A model generated the notes under the pieces. The model had not been told where the DNA came from and searched no databases. It worked only from the letters and a program-made list of their open reading frames with translations. DNA of 36,609 bases, from the NCBI GenBank assembly GCA_903915535.1, contig CAIWTJ010000008.1:1-36609 (forward strand), written 5' to 3'. The translations under genes were made by a program, and so were the position numbers. Positions 24,075-33,457 of this stretch are shown in pieces (the first letter of the stretch is position 1; each line of letters begins with the position of its first letter). The stretch is from Enhydrobacter aerosaccus. Its GTDB lineage: Bacteria > Pseudomonadota > Alphaproteobacteria > Reyranellales > Reyranellaceae.

Positions 24075-25100
24075 ATGGCTGCAGGTCTTTCCGCCCAGGC
24101 GCAAGCGATGCCGGCCAGCATTCCCGTGATCGACATCGCCGCGCTCTACGGCAACGACGATGCCGCCAAGAAGGCGGTCGCCGCCAAGATCGGCGCCGCC
24201 TGCAACGACATCGGCTTCTTCTATGCCGTGGGTCATAACGTCACCGTCGAGACCATCGATACGGCCGTGGCCCAGGCCGACAAGTTCTTCCACCTGCCCG
24301 AGGCCGAGCGGCTCAAGATCAAGGCCGACACCAACAACCGCGGATATCGCGACGTCTGGGACACCGTTCATCGCAACGGCAAGCGCAACGCACGCGACAG
24401 CTTCGATCTCGGCTTCCCGGTCACGGCGGACGATCCGGAAGTGAAGGCGGGCACGCCGCTCTACGCCGAGAACAAGTGGCCGCAGGGCATGCCCGGCTTC
24501 CGGGAGGCGATCGAGGGCTACTACACCGAAACCTTCAAGCTCGGCATGAAGATCCTCGAAGGCTTCGCGATCCATCTCGACAAGCCGGTCGATTTCTTCA
24601 CGCGCCACTTCACCAAGCCGGTCGCCGACATGGTGATCAACCACTATCTCGGCGCGCAGGGCCTGCACATCTCCGACCAGGCGTCGGGGCCGCACACCGA
24701 CCACGGCATCGTCACCATCCTGTGGCAGGACAGCCTCGGCGGCCTCGAGGTCATGGGCAAGGACGGCCAGTGGATTTCCGCGACGCCGCTGCGCGGCAGC
24801 TTCATCATCAACATCGGCGAGCTGATGAAGCGCTGGACCAACGGCCGCTTCAAGGCGACCGTGCACCGCGTCGTGCACCTGCAGGACAAGTCGCGCTACT
24901 CGATGCCGCTGTTCTGCAATCCCAACTTCCGCACGATGGTCGACCCACGCGATCTCGGCGTCTCCGATGCCGAAGCGCAGTATCCGCCGGTCATGTCGGG
25001 CGACTTCCTGCTGTCGCGCTTCAAAGCAACGCGTACTTCGCACGGCGCCGACCTCAAGAAGATCACGACCGGCGAAGTGATCGAACAGGCAGCGGAGTAG
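24075..25100 (+). CDS. 2-oxoglutarate/Fe(II) oxygenase, isopenicillin N synthase-like
   Basis: A 341-residue enzyme of the isopenicillin N synthase-like dioxygenase group. It has an N-terminal DIOX_N-type segment (IPVIDIAAL at 16-24; GFFYAVGH at 47-54) and a C-terminal Fe(II)/2OG core. The iron ligands are visible as HTD (His207, Asp209) and His264 in ATVHRVV, and the 2-oxoglutarate anchor as RYS (Arg274, Ser276). ATG 24075 follows GGAGG, 11 nt after the permease stop, so it is in the transporter operon. It probably hydroxylates or desaturates the imported compound, as TauD does for taurine, although it belongs to a different branch from TauD. Substrate unknown. Confidence 0.9.
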   Translation: MAAGLSAQAQAMPASIPVIDIAALYGNDDAAKKAVAAKIGAACNDIGFFYAVGHNVTVETIDTAVAQADKFFHLPEAERLKIKADTNNRGYRDVWDTVHRNGKRNARDSFDLGFPVTADDPEVKAGTPLYAENKWPQGMPGFREAIEGYYTETFKLGMKILEGFAIHLDKPVDFFTRHFTKPVADMVINHYLGAQGLHISDQASGPHTDHGIVTILWQDSLGGLEVMGKDGQWISATPLRGSFIINIGELMKRWTNGRFKATVHRVVHLQDKSRYSMPLFCNPNFRTMVDPRDLGVSDAEAQYPPVMSGDFLLSRFKATRTSHGADLKKITTGEVIEQAAE

Positions 25101-25113
25101 ATCGGGATCGCTT

Positions 25114-25878
25114 CTAGTCGCCGAGCGGCGTCAGGAAGGGATGAACCGGCGCGTTCAGCCAGACGCGCTTGGTATCCAGGCCGCGACATTTGGTGTGCCA
25201 CGTCTCGCGCTTCCATGCGACCTGCGTGCCGGCTTTGGGCCGCGGGATCACGTACAGCGCCTGCTCGCGCCTGCCGTTCCTGACGGGACACGCGACCCAG
25301 GCCGCGAGGCTCATGCGCAGATCGTTCATGCGGAACTCGAGCGTGTTGTCGTTCACGAAGGCGGGCGTCATCCAGCCCTTCCTCTCAAGCTTGGCGATGT
25401 TGAGCAGCAGGGCCACGCGGAAGTCGAGCCTCGCATAGGCCGCGTCGCCTTCGATGCTGTGGCGGTCGGCCTCGGACAGGAACGGGCGCTTCGGCCACGG
25501 CTCGCGCGCCGTCCAGGGGTGACTGTGGAAATCGCCGAGGAACTTCAGGTTCGGCCAATAGGTCGGTAATGTCTTGTTGATGGTCTCGAGGCCGTGCGAG
25601 GGGACGACCGAGGTGCGGCCACGCTCGGCATTGGCATCGACGATCGCGACCTCGACGTTGAAGCAGCGCGCCTCGCTCGCGGTCGTCGTTTCATAACCCC
25701 ACAGCAGACCGAAGGTCTCGCGCTGGCGGGTGAGGCGATGGGCCTTGCCGGAGGGGCCTGCCACCAGGAAGCTCTCGATGGTGGCGATCACCATGCTCTG
25801 GAAGGCCGCTTCCGAGACGTTGACCAGGTAGTCGAACTTCGATGTCTTCTGGGGGGCTGGGGTGCTCATGGGCACCAT
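25114..25878 (-). CDS. JAMM/MPN-domain metalloprotease-like protein
   Basis: A 254-residue protein whose N-terminal two thirds carry a complete JAMM zinc motif: Glu54 in ETFGLLWG, HSHP (His118, His120), and SEAD (Ser135, Asp138). JAMM proteins hydrolyse isopeptide or peptide bonds, including ubiquitin-like conjugates; bacterial ones appear in sulfur carrier, phage tail and defence contexts. The His-to-Ser gap is 14 residues against the canonical 7. No ubiquitin-like, E1 or E2 gene is adjacent, so the substrate is unknown. No signal peptide. ATG 25878 or ATG 25869 may be the start. It converges on the oxygenase gene. Confidence 0.75.
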   Translation of the reverse strand: MVPMSTPAPQKTSKFDYLVNVSEAAFQSMVIATIESFLVAGPSGKAHRLTRQRETFGLLWGYETTTASEARCFNVEVAIVDANAERGRTSVVPSHGLETINKTLPTYWPNLKFLGDFHSHPWTAREPWPKRPFLSEADRHSIEGDAAYARLDFRVALLLNIAKLERKGWMTPAFVNDNTLEFRMNDLRMSLAAWVACPVRNGRREQALYVIPRPKAGTQVAWKRETWHTKCRGLDTKRVWLNAPVHPFLTPLGD

Positions 25879-25914
25879 TTTCGCCCAAGGCCCGCGTAAC
25901 CCCTATTACGGTCG

Positions 25915-28125
<2,211 letters not shown>

Positions 28126-28128
28126 GGC

Positions 28129-28163
28129 TTGTCATTTATACCCTACGGGGGTATGGTTCAAGC
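28129..28163. promoter_or_regulatory. Overlapping divergent csoR and copA promoters
   Basis: On the plus strand TTGTCA (28129-28134), a 17-bp spacer and TATGGT (28152-28157) would begin transcription at about the A of the csoR ATG. On the minus strand TTGAAC (28161-28156), a 15-bp spacer and TATAAA (28140-28135) would begin about 2-4 nt before the copA ATG. Neither gene has room for a ribosome binding site, so both messages are probably leaderless or nearly so. Confidence 0.5.
28138..28154. promoter_or_regulatory. CsoR-type copper operator
   Basis: ATACCCTACGGGGGTAT is an inverted repeat (ATACCC, 5 nt, GGGTAT) matching the G-tract palindromes bound by CsoR. It lies in the spacers of both predicted promoters, so apo-CsoR would block both directions and Cu(I) would release it. 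Confidence 0.8.
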
Positions 28164-28436
28164 ATGGACGAACGGACCAAGAAATCCCAGCTGGCGCGTC
28201 TTTCCCGGGTCGAGGGCCAGGTGCGCGGCGTGTCGCGCATGGTCGAGGAAGACCGCTACTGCATCGACGTGCTGACCCAGATCCGTGCGGTGCGCGCGGC
28301 ACTGGACAAGGTCGAGCAGGAGATCCTGCACGAGCATCTCAATCACTGTGTGGCGCATGCCTTCCATGCCGGCAGCGAGCGCGACCGGCAGATCAAGATC
28401 GAGGAGCTGATCGAAGTCCTGGATCGACGGCGCTGA
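28164..28436 (+). CDS. csoR: Copper-sensing repressor CsoR
   Basis: A 90-residue all-helical protein of the CsoR/RcnR family (DUF156). The Cu(I) ligand set Cys33-His58-Cys62 keeps the exact spacing (25 and 4) of CsoR Cys36-His61-Cys65 from Mycobacterium tuberculosis, which favours copper over nickel sensing. RLSRVEGQVRG at about 12-22 is the conserved first-helix segment. ATG 28164 is the only sensible start, and no ribosome site precedes it. It is divergent from copA and has a palindromic operator 9 nt upstream. Confidence 0.92.
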   Translation: MDERTKKSQLARLSRVEGQVRGVSRMVEEDRYCIDVLTQIRAVRAALDKVEQEILHEHLNHCVAHAFHAGSERDRQIKIEELIEVLDRRR

Positions 28437-28444
28437 CCGCTACG

Positions 28445-28834
28445 TTACGCGTGCTCGCCGGGCTGAAGGTCTGGTTCTGACCAGGCGCCGAGGCGCTCGT
28501 GCTCCTCGGCCCATTTCACGATTTCGATGAAGATCGGCCGCAGCCGGCGCGCGGCGTCGGTGTTCTCATACTCAACGCGCGGCGGCACCTCGGCGAAGAT
28601 CGTGCGCTTGATCAGCCCGTCGCGCTCGAGGGCGCGCAGCTGGGCGGTTAGCATGTGCTGGGTGATGCCGGGCAGGCCGCGCTTCAGCTCGCCGAACCGG
28701 CGCGTGCCGTGGCTCAGCAACCACAGGATCTCCAGCTTCCAGCGGCCGTTGATCATGCCCACGGCGCGACGGAACTCGGCCTGGACGACCTTGGCCAGAT
28801 TGGGGTCGGTGCGGACGGCGTTGATGTCGATCAT
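28445..28834 (-). CDS. HxlR-family transcriptional regulator
   Basis: A 129-residue winged-helix protein with the HxlR pattern: MINGRWKLEILWLLSHG (about 27-43), FGELKRGLPGITQHMLTAQL split over the recognition helix (about 47-66), and a wing with RTIFAEVPPRVEYE. No cysteine is present, so it is not a thiol sensor of the QorR/YodB kind. ATG 28834 follows GAGGAAA. It is divergent from an EmrAB-type efflux pair, which it probably represses in response to a transported compound. Confidence 0.9.
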   Translation of the reverse strand: MIDINAVRTDPNLAKVVQAEFRRAVGMINGRWKLEILWLLSHGTRRFGELKRGLPGITQHMLTAQLRALERDGLIKRTIFAEVPPRVEYENTDAARRLRPIFIEIVKWAEEHERLGAWSEPDLQPGEHA

Positions 28835-28952
28835 GCTGATTTCCTCAATAGTCTATTTAATCATACTACGTCACTAAATCAACCCTACTTGTGGAAACCA
28901 TACAGGGGGCCAAATTCGTTGTGATTGCGTCTGTAAGCTCAGGAGTAACGCC
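28835..28952. promoter_or_regulatory. Divergent hxlR-type / efflux promoter region
   Basis: This 118-bp AT-rich gap stands out from its GC-rich flanks. On the minus strand TTGATT-17 bp-TAAATA could drive the regulator. The interrupted palindrome TAGT-N12-ACTA (28849-28868) and a further ACTA (28873-28876) lie over that promoter and could be the regulator's operator. On the plus strand AGGAG at 28941-28945 is the ribosome site of the membrane-fusion gene. Predictions only. Confidence 0.4.
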
Positions 28953-30068
28953 GTGGACGGCTCGACTGCCCCTCTCAAATTCGACCAGGTCGAATACAAG
29001 ACCTCGTTCGAGCCGCCTCCCGTCAAGAAGGCGACGGACAACCGCCGCCGCCGGCGCCTGCTGCTGGGCGTCTTGGGCGCGCTCGTGTTGGTCGCGGGTG
29101 TGGGCTATGGCGCCTACTGGTTCCTGGTCGCCCGGCACTACGAGACGACCAACGACGCCTACCTCGGCGCCGACAGCGTCACGATCGCGCCCAAGGTCGG
29201 CGGCTATGTGGCCGAGCTCAACGTCACCGACAACCAGGCCGTCCATAAGGGCGACGTGCTGGCGCGCATCGATCCGCGCGACTACCAGACCGCCGTCGAT
29301 AGCGCCACGGCCGATCGCGAGAACGCGGAAGCCACCGCCGCCAACATCGACGCGCAGTTGAAGGAGCAGGAATCGACCATCGCGCAGGCCCAGGCCGCCG
29401 TCGATTCCGACCAGGCCGCCGTCACCTTCTCGGAGCAGGAGCTCGCGCGTTACGGCGATCTCGCGCGCACCGGCGCCGGCAGCACGCAGCGCCAGCAGCA
29501 GGCGCAGTCCGATCTCCTGCAGAAGAAGGCCGTGCTGGATCGCGATCGCGCCGGATTGTCCGCCGCGAAAGCGCATACCGATGTCTTGAAGACCCAGCGG
29601 CGCCAGGCCGCCGCCACGATCGCGGCCAAGAGCTCCGCACTCGACCAGGCGAAGATCAACCTCGCCAACACCACGCTGGTCGCGCCATCGGACGGCGTGG
29701 TCGGCGATCGCAGCGTGCGGCAGGGCCAGTTCGTGCAGCCCGGCACGCGGCTGATGAGCGTGGTGCCCACGGGCGAGATCTATCTCATCGCGAACTACAA
29801 GGAGACGCAGACCGGCCGCATGGTGCCGGGCCAGAAGGTCGAGATCTCGATCGACTCCTTCCCGGGCCAGAGCATCGACGGCACGGTCGACAGTCTGGCG
29901 CCCGGCACCGGCGCGCAGTTCGCGCTGCTGCCGCCCGAGAATGCCACCGGCAACTTCACCAAGATCGTCCAGCGCGTGCCGGTGAAGATCCTGCTCGACG
30001 CCAAGAACCCCTTGAGCCAGCGGCTGCGCCCAGGCCTCTCCGTCACGGCCTCCGTCCACATCCAATGA
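28953..30068 (+). CDS. HlyD/EmrA-type membrane-fusion protein of an efflux pump
   Basis: A 371-residue periplasmic adaptor with a cytoplasmic N terminus, one transmembrane helix (about 35-58), a biotinyl-lipoyl half motif TNDAYLGADSVTIAPKV (66-82, EmrA-like), a long alpha-helical hairpin (about 112-225) and a C-terminal barrel. GTG 28953 sits 7 nt after AGGAG. The stop overlaps the next gene by 4 nt. With the MFS partner it would move drugs or toxic organics across the envelope, needing a TolC-type channel encoded elsewhere. Confidence 0.92.
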   Translation: MDGSTAPLKFDQVEYKTSFEPPPVKKATDNRRRRRLLLGVLGALVLVAGVGYGAYWFLVARHYETTNDAYLGADSVTIAPKVGGYVAELNVTDNQAVHKGDVLARIDPRDYQTAVDSATADRENAEATAANIDAQLKEQESTIAQAQAAVDSDQAAVTFSEQELARYGDLARTGAGSTQRQQQAQSDLLQKKAVLDRDRAGLSAAKAHTDVLKTQRRQAAATIAAKSSALDQAKINLANTTLVAPSDGVVGDRSVRQGQFVQPGTRLMSVVPTGEIYLIANYKETQTGRMVPGQKVEISIDSFPGQSIDGTVDSLAPGTGAQFALLPPENATGNFTKIVQRVPVKILLDAKNPLSQRLRPGLSVTASVHIQ

Positions 30069-31642
30069 GCCCGGCCTCGACGAGCGCAGGGGGCCAGGAG
30101 GTCACGCTGCGCGACTGGCTGGCGGTTGGCGGCGGCATCCTCGGCGCCTTCATGGCGCTGCTCGACATCCAGATCACCAATGCGGCGCTCGCCGACATCG
30201 GCGGCGCGATCGGCGCCACGCCGTCGGAAGGCAGCTGGATCTCGACCGGTTACCTGATGGCCGAGATCATCGTCATACCGCTCACCGGCTGGCTGGCGCG
30301 CACTTTCGGCCTGCGCCGCTTCCTCACCGTGAACTCGATGCTGTTCGTGGGCTTCTCGATCCTCTGCGCGCTCTCGAACACGCTGGGCGAGATGGTCCTG
30401 TGGCGCGCGGGCCAGGGCCTGACCGGCGGCGTGCTGATTCCGACCGCGATCACCATCGTGCGTACGCGGTTGCCCGCCTCCAAGCAGCCGATCGGCGTCG
30501 CCATGTTCGGCATGGTCGCGACTTTCGCGCCGGCGATCGGCCCGACGGTCGGCGGCTGGCTCACCGAGAACTGGAGCTGGCACTACATCTTCTATCTCAA
30601 CGTCGTGCCGGGCTTCGTGGCGCTGGCGCTGCAGTACGGCGCGCTCGACCGCGAGAAGGCCAGGCTAGACGAATTCTGGCAGGTCGATTGGCTGGGCATC
30701 GTCGCCATGGCGATCGGCCTTTCCTCGATGATCTTCGTGCTCGAGGAAGGCCAGCGCGAGGAGTGGTTCGCTTCGCGCCTGATCGTGGCCGCGACCATCG
30801 CGGCGGTGCTGGGCATCGTCGTCTTCCTGATCGCCGAGCTCACGACCGACAAGCCGTTCATCAACCTGAAGCTCTTCGCCAACCCGTCCGTCGGCGGATC
30901 GGCGATCCTGATGGCGGTGTTCGGCGCCACGGCCTTCGGTTCGGTCTACCTGATCCCCGCCTATCTCGCGCAGGTCCAGGGCTACAACGCCCAGCAGATC
31001 GGCGAGGTGGTGATGTGGAGCGGCATCCCGCAACTCTTCCTGCTGCCGCTCATGCCGCTGCTGATGCGCAAGGTCGACCTGCGCCTGCTGGTGGGCTTTG
31101 GTCTGCTGCTGTTTGCCGTGAGCTGCTTCATCAACGTCGACATGTCGCCCGACACGGCGATGGACCAGCTGATCCTGCCGCAGCTTCTGCGCGCCGCCGG
31201 CCAGCCGTTCGCCACCATTCCGCTCACCCAGCTTTCGGTCGTGGGCCTCACCCGGCGCGATACCGCCGATTCGGCCGCCATCACCAGCGTGATGCGCAAC
31301 CTCGGCGCCTCAGTCGGCATCGCCATGCTGTCGACGGTCGTTCAGTTCCGCGAGCAGGTGCATTTCTCGACCATCGCCGAAGCGCTGTCGCAGAACAGCC
31401 TCAAGCTCCAGGACCGCCTGCAGTCGCTGTCGGCGATGTTCGCCGGCCGCGGCTCCGATGCGGCCCATGCGGTGCAGCAGGGTGCCGGCCTGATCGCGCA
31501 GCAGGTCCGGCTCAACGCCTCGGTGCAGGCCTATGCCGATGCCTTCTGGATGCTGGGCGTCTGCATCCTGGTCAGCCTCACGGCGCTCCTGATCCTGCGC
31601 AAGCCGCCCGCCGGCATGACCGCGGCAGCGGATGCCCACTGA
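30065..31642 (+). CDS. DHA2-family MFS multidrug efflux transporter (EmrB-like)
   Basis: A 525-residue inner-membrane protein with about 14 transmembrane helices, the DHA2 drug:H+ antiporter family. Visible signatures are LDIQITNAAL in helix 1, the GWLARTFGLRR loop (motif A), and GPTVGGWLTENWSW (motif C of antiporters). ATG 30065 overlaps the adaptor stop. It forms an EmrAB-like pair controlled by the divergent HxlR regulator. Substrate unknown. Confidence 0.94.
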   Translation: MSPASTSAGGQEVTLRDWLAVGGGILGAFMALLDIQITNAALADIGGAIGATPSEGSWISTGYLMAEIIVIPLTGWLARTFGLRRFLTVNSMLFVGFSILCALSNTLGEMVLWRAGQGLTGGVLIPTAITIVRTRLPASKQPIGVAMFGMVATFAPAIGPTVGGWLTENWSWHYIFYLNVVPGFVALALQYGALDREKARLDEFWQVDWLGIVAMAIGLSSMIFVLEEGQREEWFASRLIVAATIAAVLGIVVFLIAELTTDKPFINLKLFANPSVGGSAILMAVFGATAFGSVYLIPAYLAQVQGYNAQQIGEVVMWSGIPQLFLLPLMPLLMRKVDLRLLVGFGLLLFAVSCFINVDMSPDTAMDQLILPQLLRAAGQPFATIPLTQLSVVGLTRRDTADSAAITSVMRNLGASVGIAMLSTVVQFREQVHFSTIAEALSQNSLKLQDRLQSLSAMFAGRGSDAAHAVQQGAGLIAQQVRLNASVQAYADAFWMLGVCILVSLTALLILRKPPAGMTAAADAH

Positions 31643-31646
31643 GTCG

Positions 31647-31655
31647 TGATATACT
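31647..31655 (+). promoter_or_regulatory. Extended -10 promoter before the glyoxalase-fold gene
   Basis: TGATATACT is an extended -10 (TG-n-TATACT). It would start transcription at about 31662, only about 3 nt before the ATG at 31665, and no ribosome site is visible. A leaderless message is possible. The gene may also be read from the efflux operon 22 bp upstream. Confidence 0.35.
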
Positions 31656-31664
31656 GCGGCCGTC

Positions 31665-32414
31665 ATGGGCCGCTTGGTGATTGCGTTGCTACTCTTTGCC
31701 GTGCCGGCGTCGGCGCAACAAAGGGTGCAGGGTCTCGATCGTGTCCCCATCGTTGTGAAGGATATCCACCGGGCTCGACTCGATTTCGCGGCGCTGGGCT
31801 TCACGGTGAAGTCGGACCGGCCGCACGATCCCTACGTCGAGTCGTCCTACATCAAGTTTCCCGACGGCAGCGCACTCGAACTCGTTTCTCCCGTTTCCTC
31901 CGCCGATTCCTTGTCGTCTCGATATATCGACTGGCTGCGTGACGGCGATGGTCCGATCTCCCTCGGTCTCTACCGGCCCGGCTCGACCAATACGCCGCCG
32001 CCGGGCGTTTTTTTCGGTGACCGTCAGCGCTCGCCGACCGACATGCTCGAGGATTTTCGGCACGACAATTCGGCCGTCGGTCTGGCGGGCATCTGGCTGG
32101 CAGGCAGTCCCTCGGAGGCCAAGCTTGCGAACCTGCCCGGTGCCAAGGCGGTCAACGGCACGTTCTGCATGCCGTTCGGCTTCGGGTCGAAATCCGTCCA
32201 GTTCGGGGACGGCGAGATCCTGATGCTGCCGGAATCGGCGCAGGTGGTGAGTGGCCGCCCGATCGTCGCGCTGACGGTCAAGGTCCAGAGCCTAGCGATT
32301 ACCTACGGCTATCTCGACGGCCGAGCCAGAAAATTCCGTCAGGTGACCGGCTGCGGGCGCCAGAGCCTGTGGGTCGAGGGCCGCGGACTGTGGCTCGAAT
32401 TCATCGAGCGTTGA
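31665..32414 (+). CDS. Exported glyoxalase/VOC-fold protein
   Basis: A 249-residue protein with a signal peptide (1-17, ASA before QQ) and a glyoxalase-3-like VOC domain: LDRVPIVVKDIHRARLDFAALGF split over the first strand and helix, then FPDGSALELVSP. VOC proteins bind metals and act as lyases, dioxygenases or resistance binders, and most are cytoplasmic, so export is unusual. Activity cannot be assigned. It sits 22 bp after the efflux transporter and converges with the Bug gene. Confidence 0.75.
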   Translation: MGRLVIALLLFAVPASAQQRVQGLDRVPIVVKDIHRARLDFAALGFTVKSDRPHDPYVESSYIKFPDGSALELVSPVSSADSLSSRYIDWLRDGDGPISLGLYRPGSTNTPPPGVFFGDRQRSPTDMLEDFRHDNSAVGLAGIWLAGSPSEAKLANLPGAKAVNGTFCMPFGFGSKSVQFGDGEILMLPESAQVVSGRPIVALTVKVQSLAITYGYLDGRARKFRQVTGCGRQSLWVEGRGLWLEFIER

Positions 32415-32417
32415 GCG

Positions 32418-33392
32418 TCACTGCGGTTCGATCTTCGCGATCTTCACATAGTCCGCCCACTTGGCGCGCTCCTCGCGGTCCTGCTGGGCGCACTGCGCGA
32501 GGTCGAGCTTCTGCGGCGTGAGCGCGAACTCGTCGTTCAGACGCTTGTTGATCTCGGGCGAGAAGATCGCCTCGTTGATCAGCGCGTTGAGCTTCTGCTT
32601 GATCTCGTCGGGCACCGCCTTCGGCACGGCGACCGCGAGGAAGCCGGTGCTGACGAAACCCGGAAACGTCTCGGCCAGGGCTGGCACGTCCTTATAGAGC
32701 GGGCTGCGCTCGGCCAGCGTGATGGCCAGCGGACGCGCCTTGTTCGAAACGACCTGCCCGCGCGCCGCGGTGAGATCGACGAACATGAACTGGATCGCCC
32801 CGGCATAGAGATCGTTCCACGCATTGCCGATGGCCTTGTAGGCGACGCCCTGCCAGTCGACGCCGGCCTTTTCGCCCAGCACCGCCGCCGGCACCTGCGA
32901 ACTCGCGTTGAAGTAGCCGTAGTTCAGCTTGCCCGGATTGGCCTTGGCGAAGGCGATCAGGTCGCCGATCGATTTGTGCGGGCTGTCGGCCGGCACGACG
33001 AGGAAGGCGCCGCTGAGGCCAATCACGCCCACGACCGAGAAATCCTTCTCCGGGTCGTAGCCCGGGCTCTTGTACATGTGGATGTTGGCGGCATTGGTCG
33101 AGGTCGTGGCCAGCATCAGCGTGTAGCCGTCCGGCGCGGAGCTCTTCACCGAGAGCACGCCCACGATGCCGTTGGCGCCGGCCTTGTTCTCGACCACGAA
33201 CGGCTGCCCGGTTTTGTCTTCCATGTACTTGCCGACCAGGCGCGCGGTGATGTCGCCCGAGCCGCCGGGGGCGAAGGGCACCACGATGTGGACAGGCTTG
33301 CTGGGCCATGTCTCCGCGTGAGCGGGAAGGGCGGCGAGGAGGGGAAGCGCCAGAGCGGCGCGGCGAGAGAGCGACATGCGAAATGAGGGCAT
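32418..33392 (-). CDS. Bug-family (TctC) solute-binding protein
   Basis: About 324 residues when started at ATG 33392. The N terminus is a signal peptide (SRRAALALPLLAALPAHA before ETW), then the Bug signature WPSKPVHIVVPFAPGGSGDI (4-residue core PGGS). Bug proteins bind carboxylates for tripartite tricarboxylate transporters, but many are orphans; no TctA or TctB gene is in the window. The frame is open to 33464, but the internal ATG gives a normal signal peptide. It is divergent from a CoA-transferase, suggesting capture of an organic acid that is then activated as a CoA ester. Confidence 0.9.
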   Translation of the reverse strand: MPSFRMSLSRRAALALPLLAALPAHAETWPSKPVHIVVPFAPGGSGDITARLVGKYMEDKTGQPFVVENKAGANGIVGVLSVKSSAPDGYTLMLATTSTNAANIHMYKSPGYDPEKDFSVVGVIGLSGAFLVVPADSPHKSIGDLIAFAKANPGKLNYGYFNASSQVPAAVLGEKAGVDWQGVAYKAIGNAWNDLYAGAIQFMFVDLTAARGQVVSNKARPLAITLAERSPLYKDVPALAETFPGFVSTGFLAVAVPKAVPDEIKQKLNALINEAIFSPEINKRLNDEFALTPQKLDLAQCAQQDREERAKWADYVKIAKIEPQ

Positions 33393-33433
33393 GGACGACA
33401 GTCTAATGGAAACGCCGCGCATGGACAGCGCAC

Positions 33434-33445
33434 GGGCTGCAGCCC
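33434..33445. promoter_or_regulatory. Perfect 12-bp palindrome between Bug and CoA-transferase genes
   Basis: GGGCTGCAGCCC lies in the 65-bp divergent promoter region, 13 bp before the CoA-transferase ATG. It is a plausible operator for shared control. The binder is unknown, and in GC-rich DNA chance is possible. Confidence 0.3.
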
Positions 33446-33457
33446 TACCTTGCGTGC

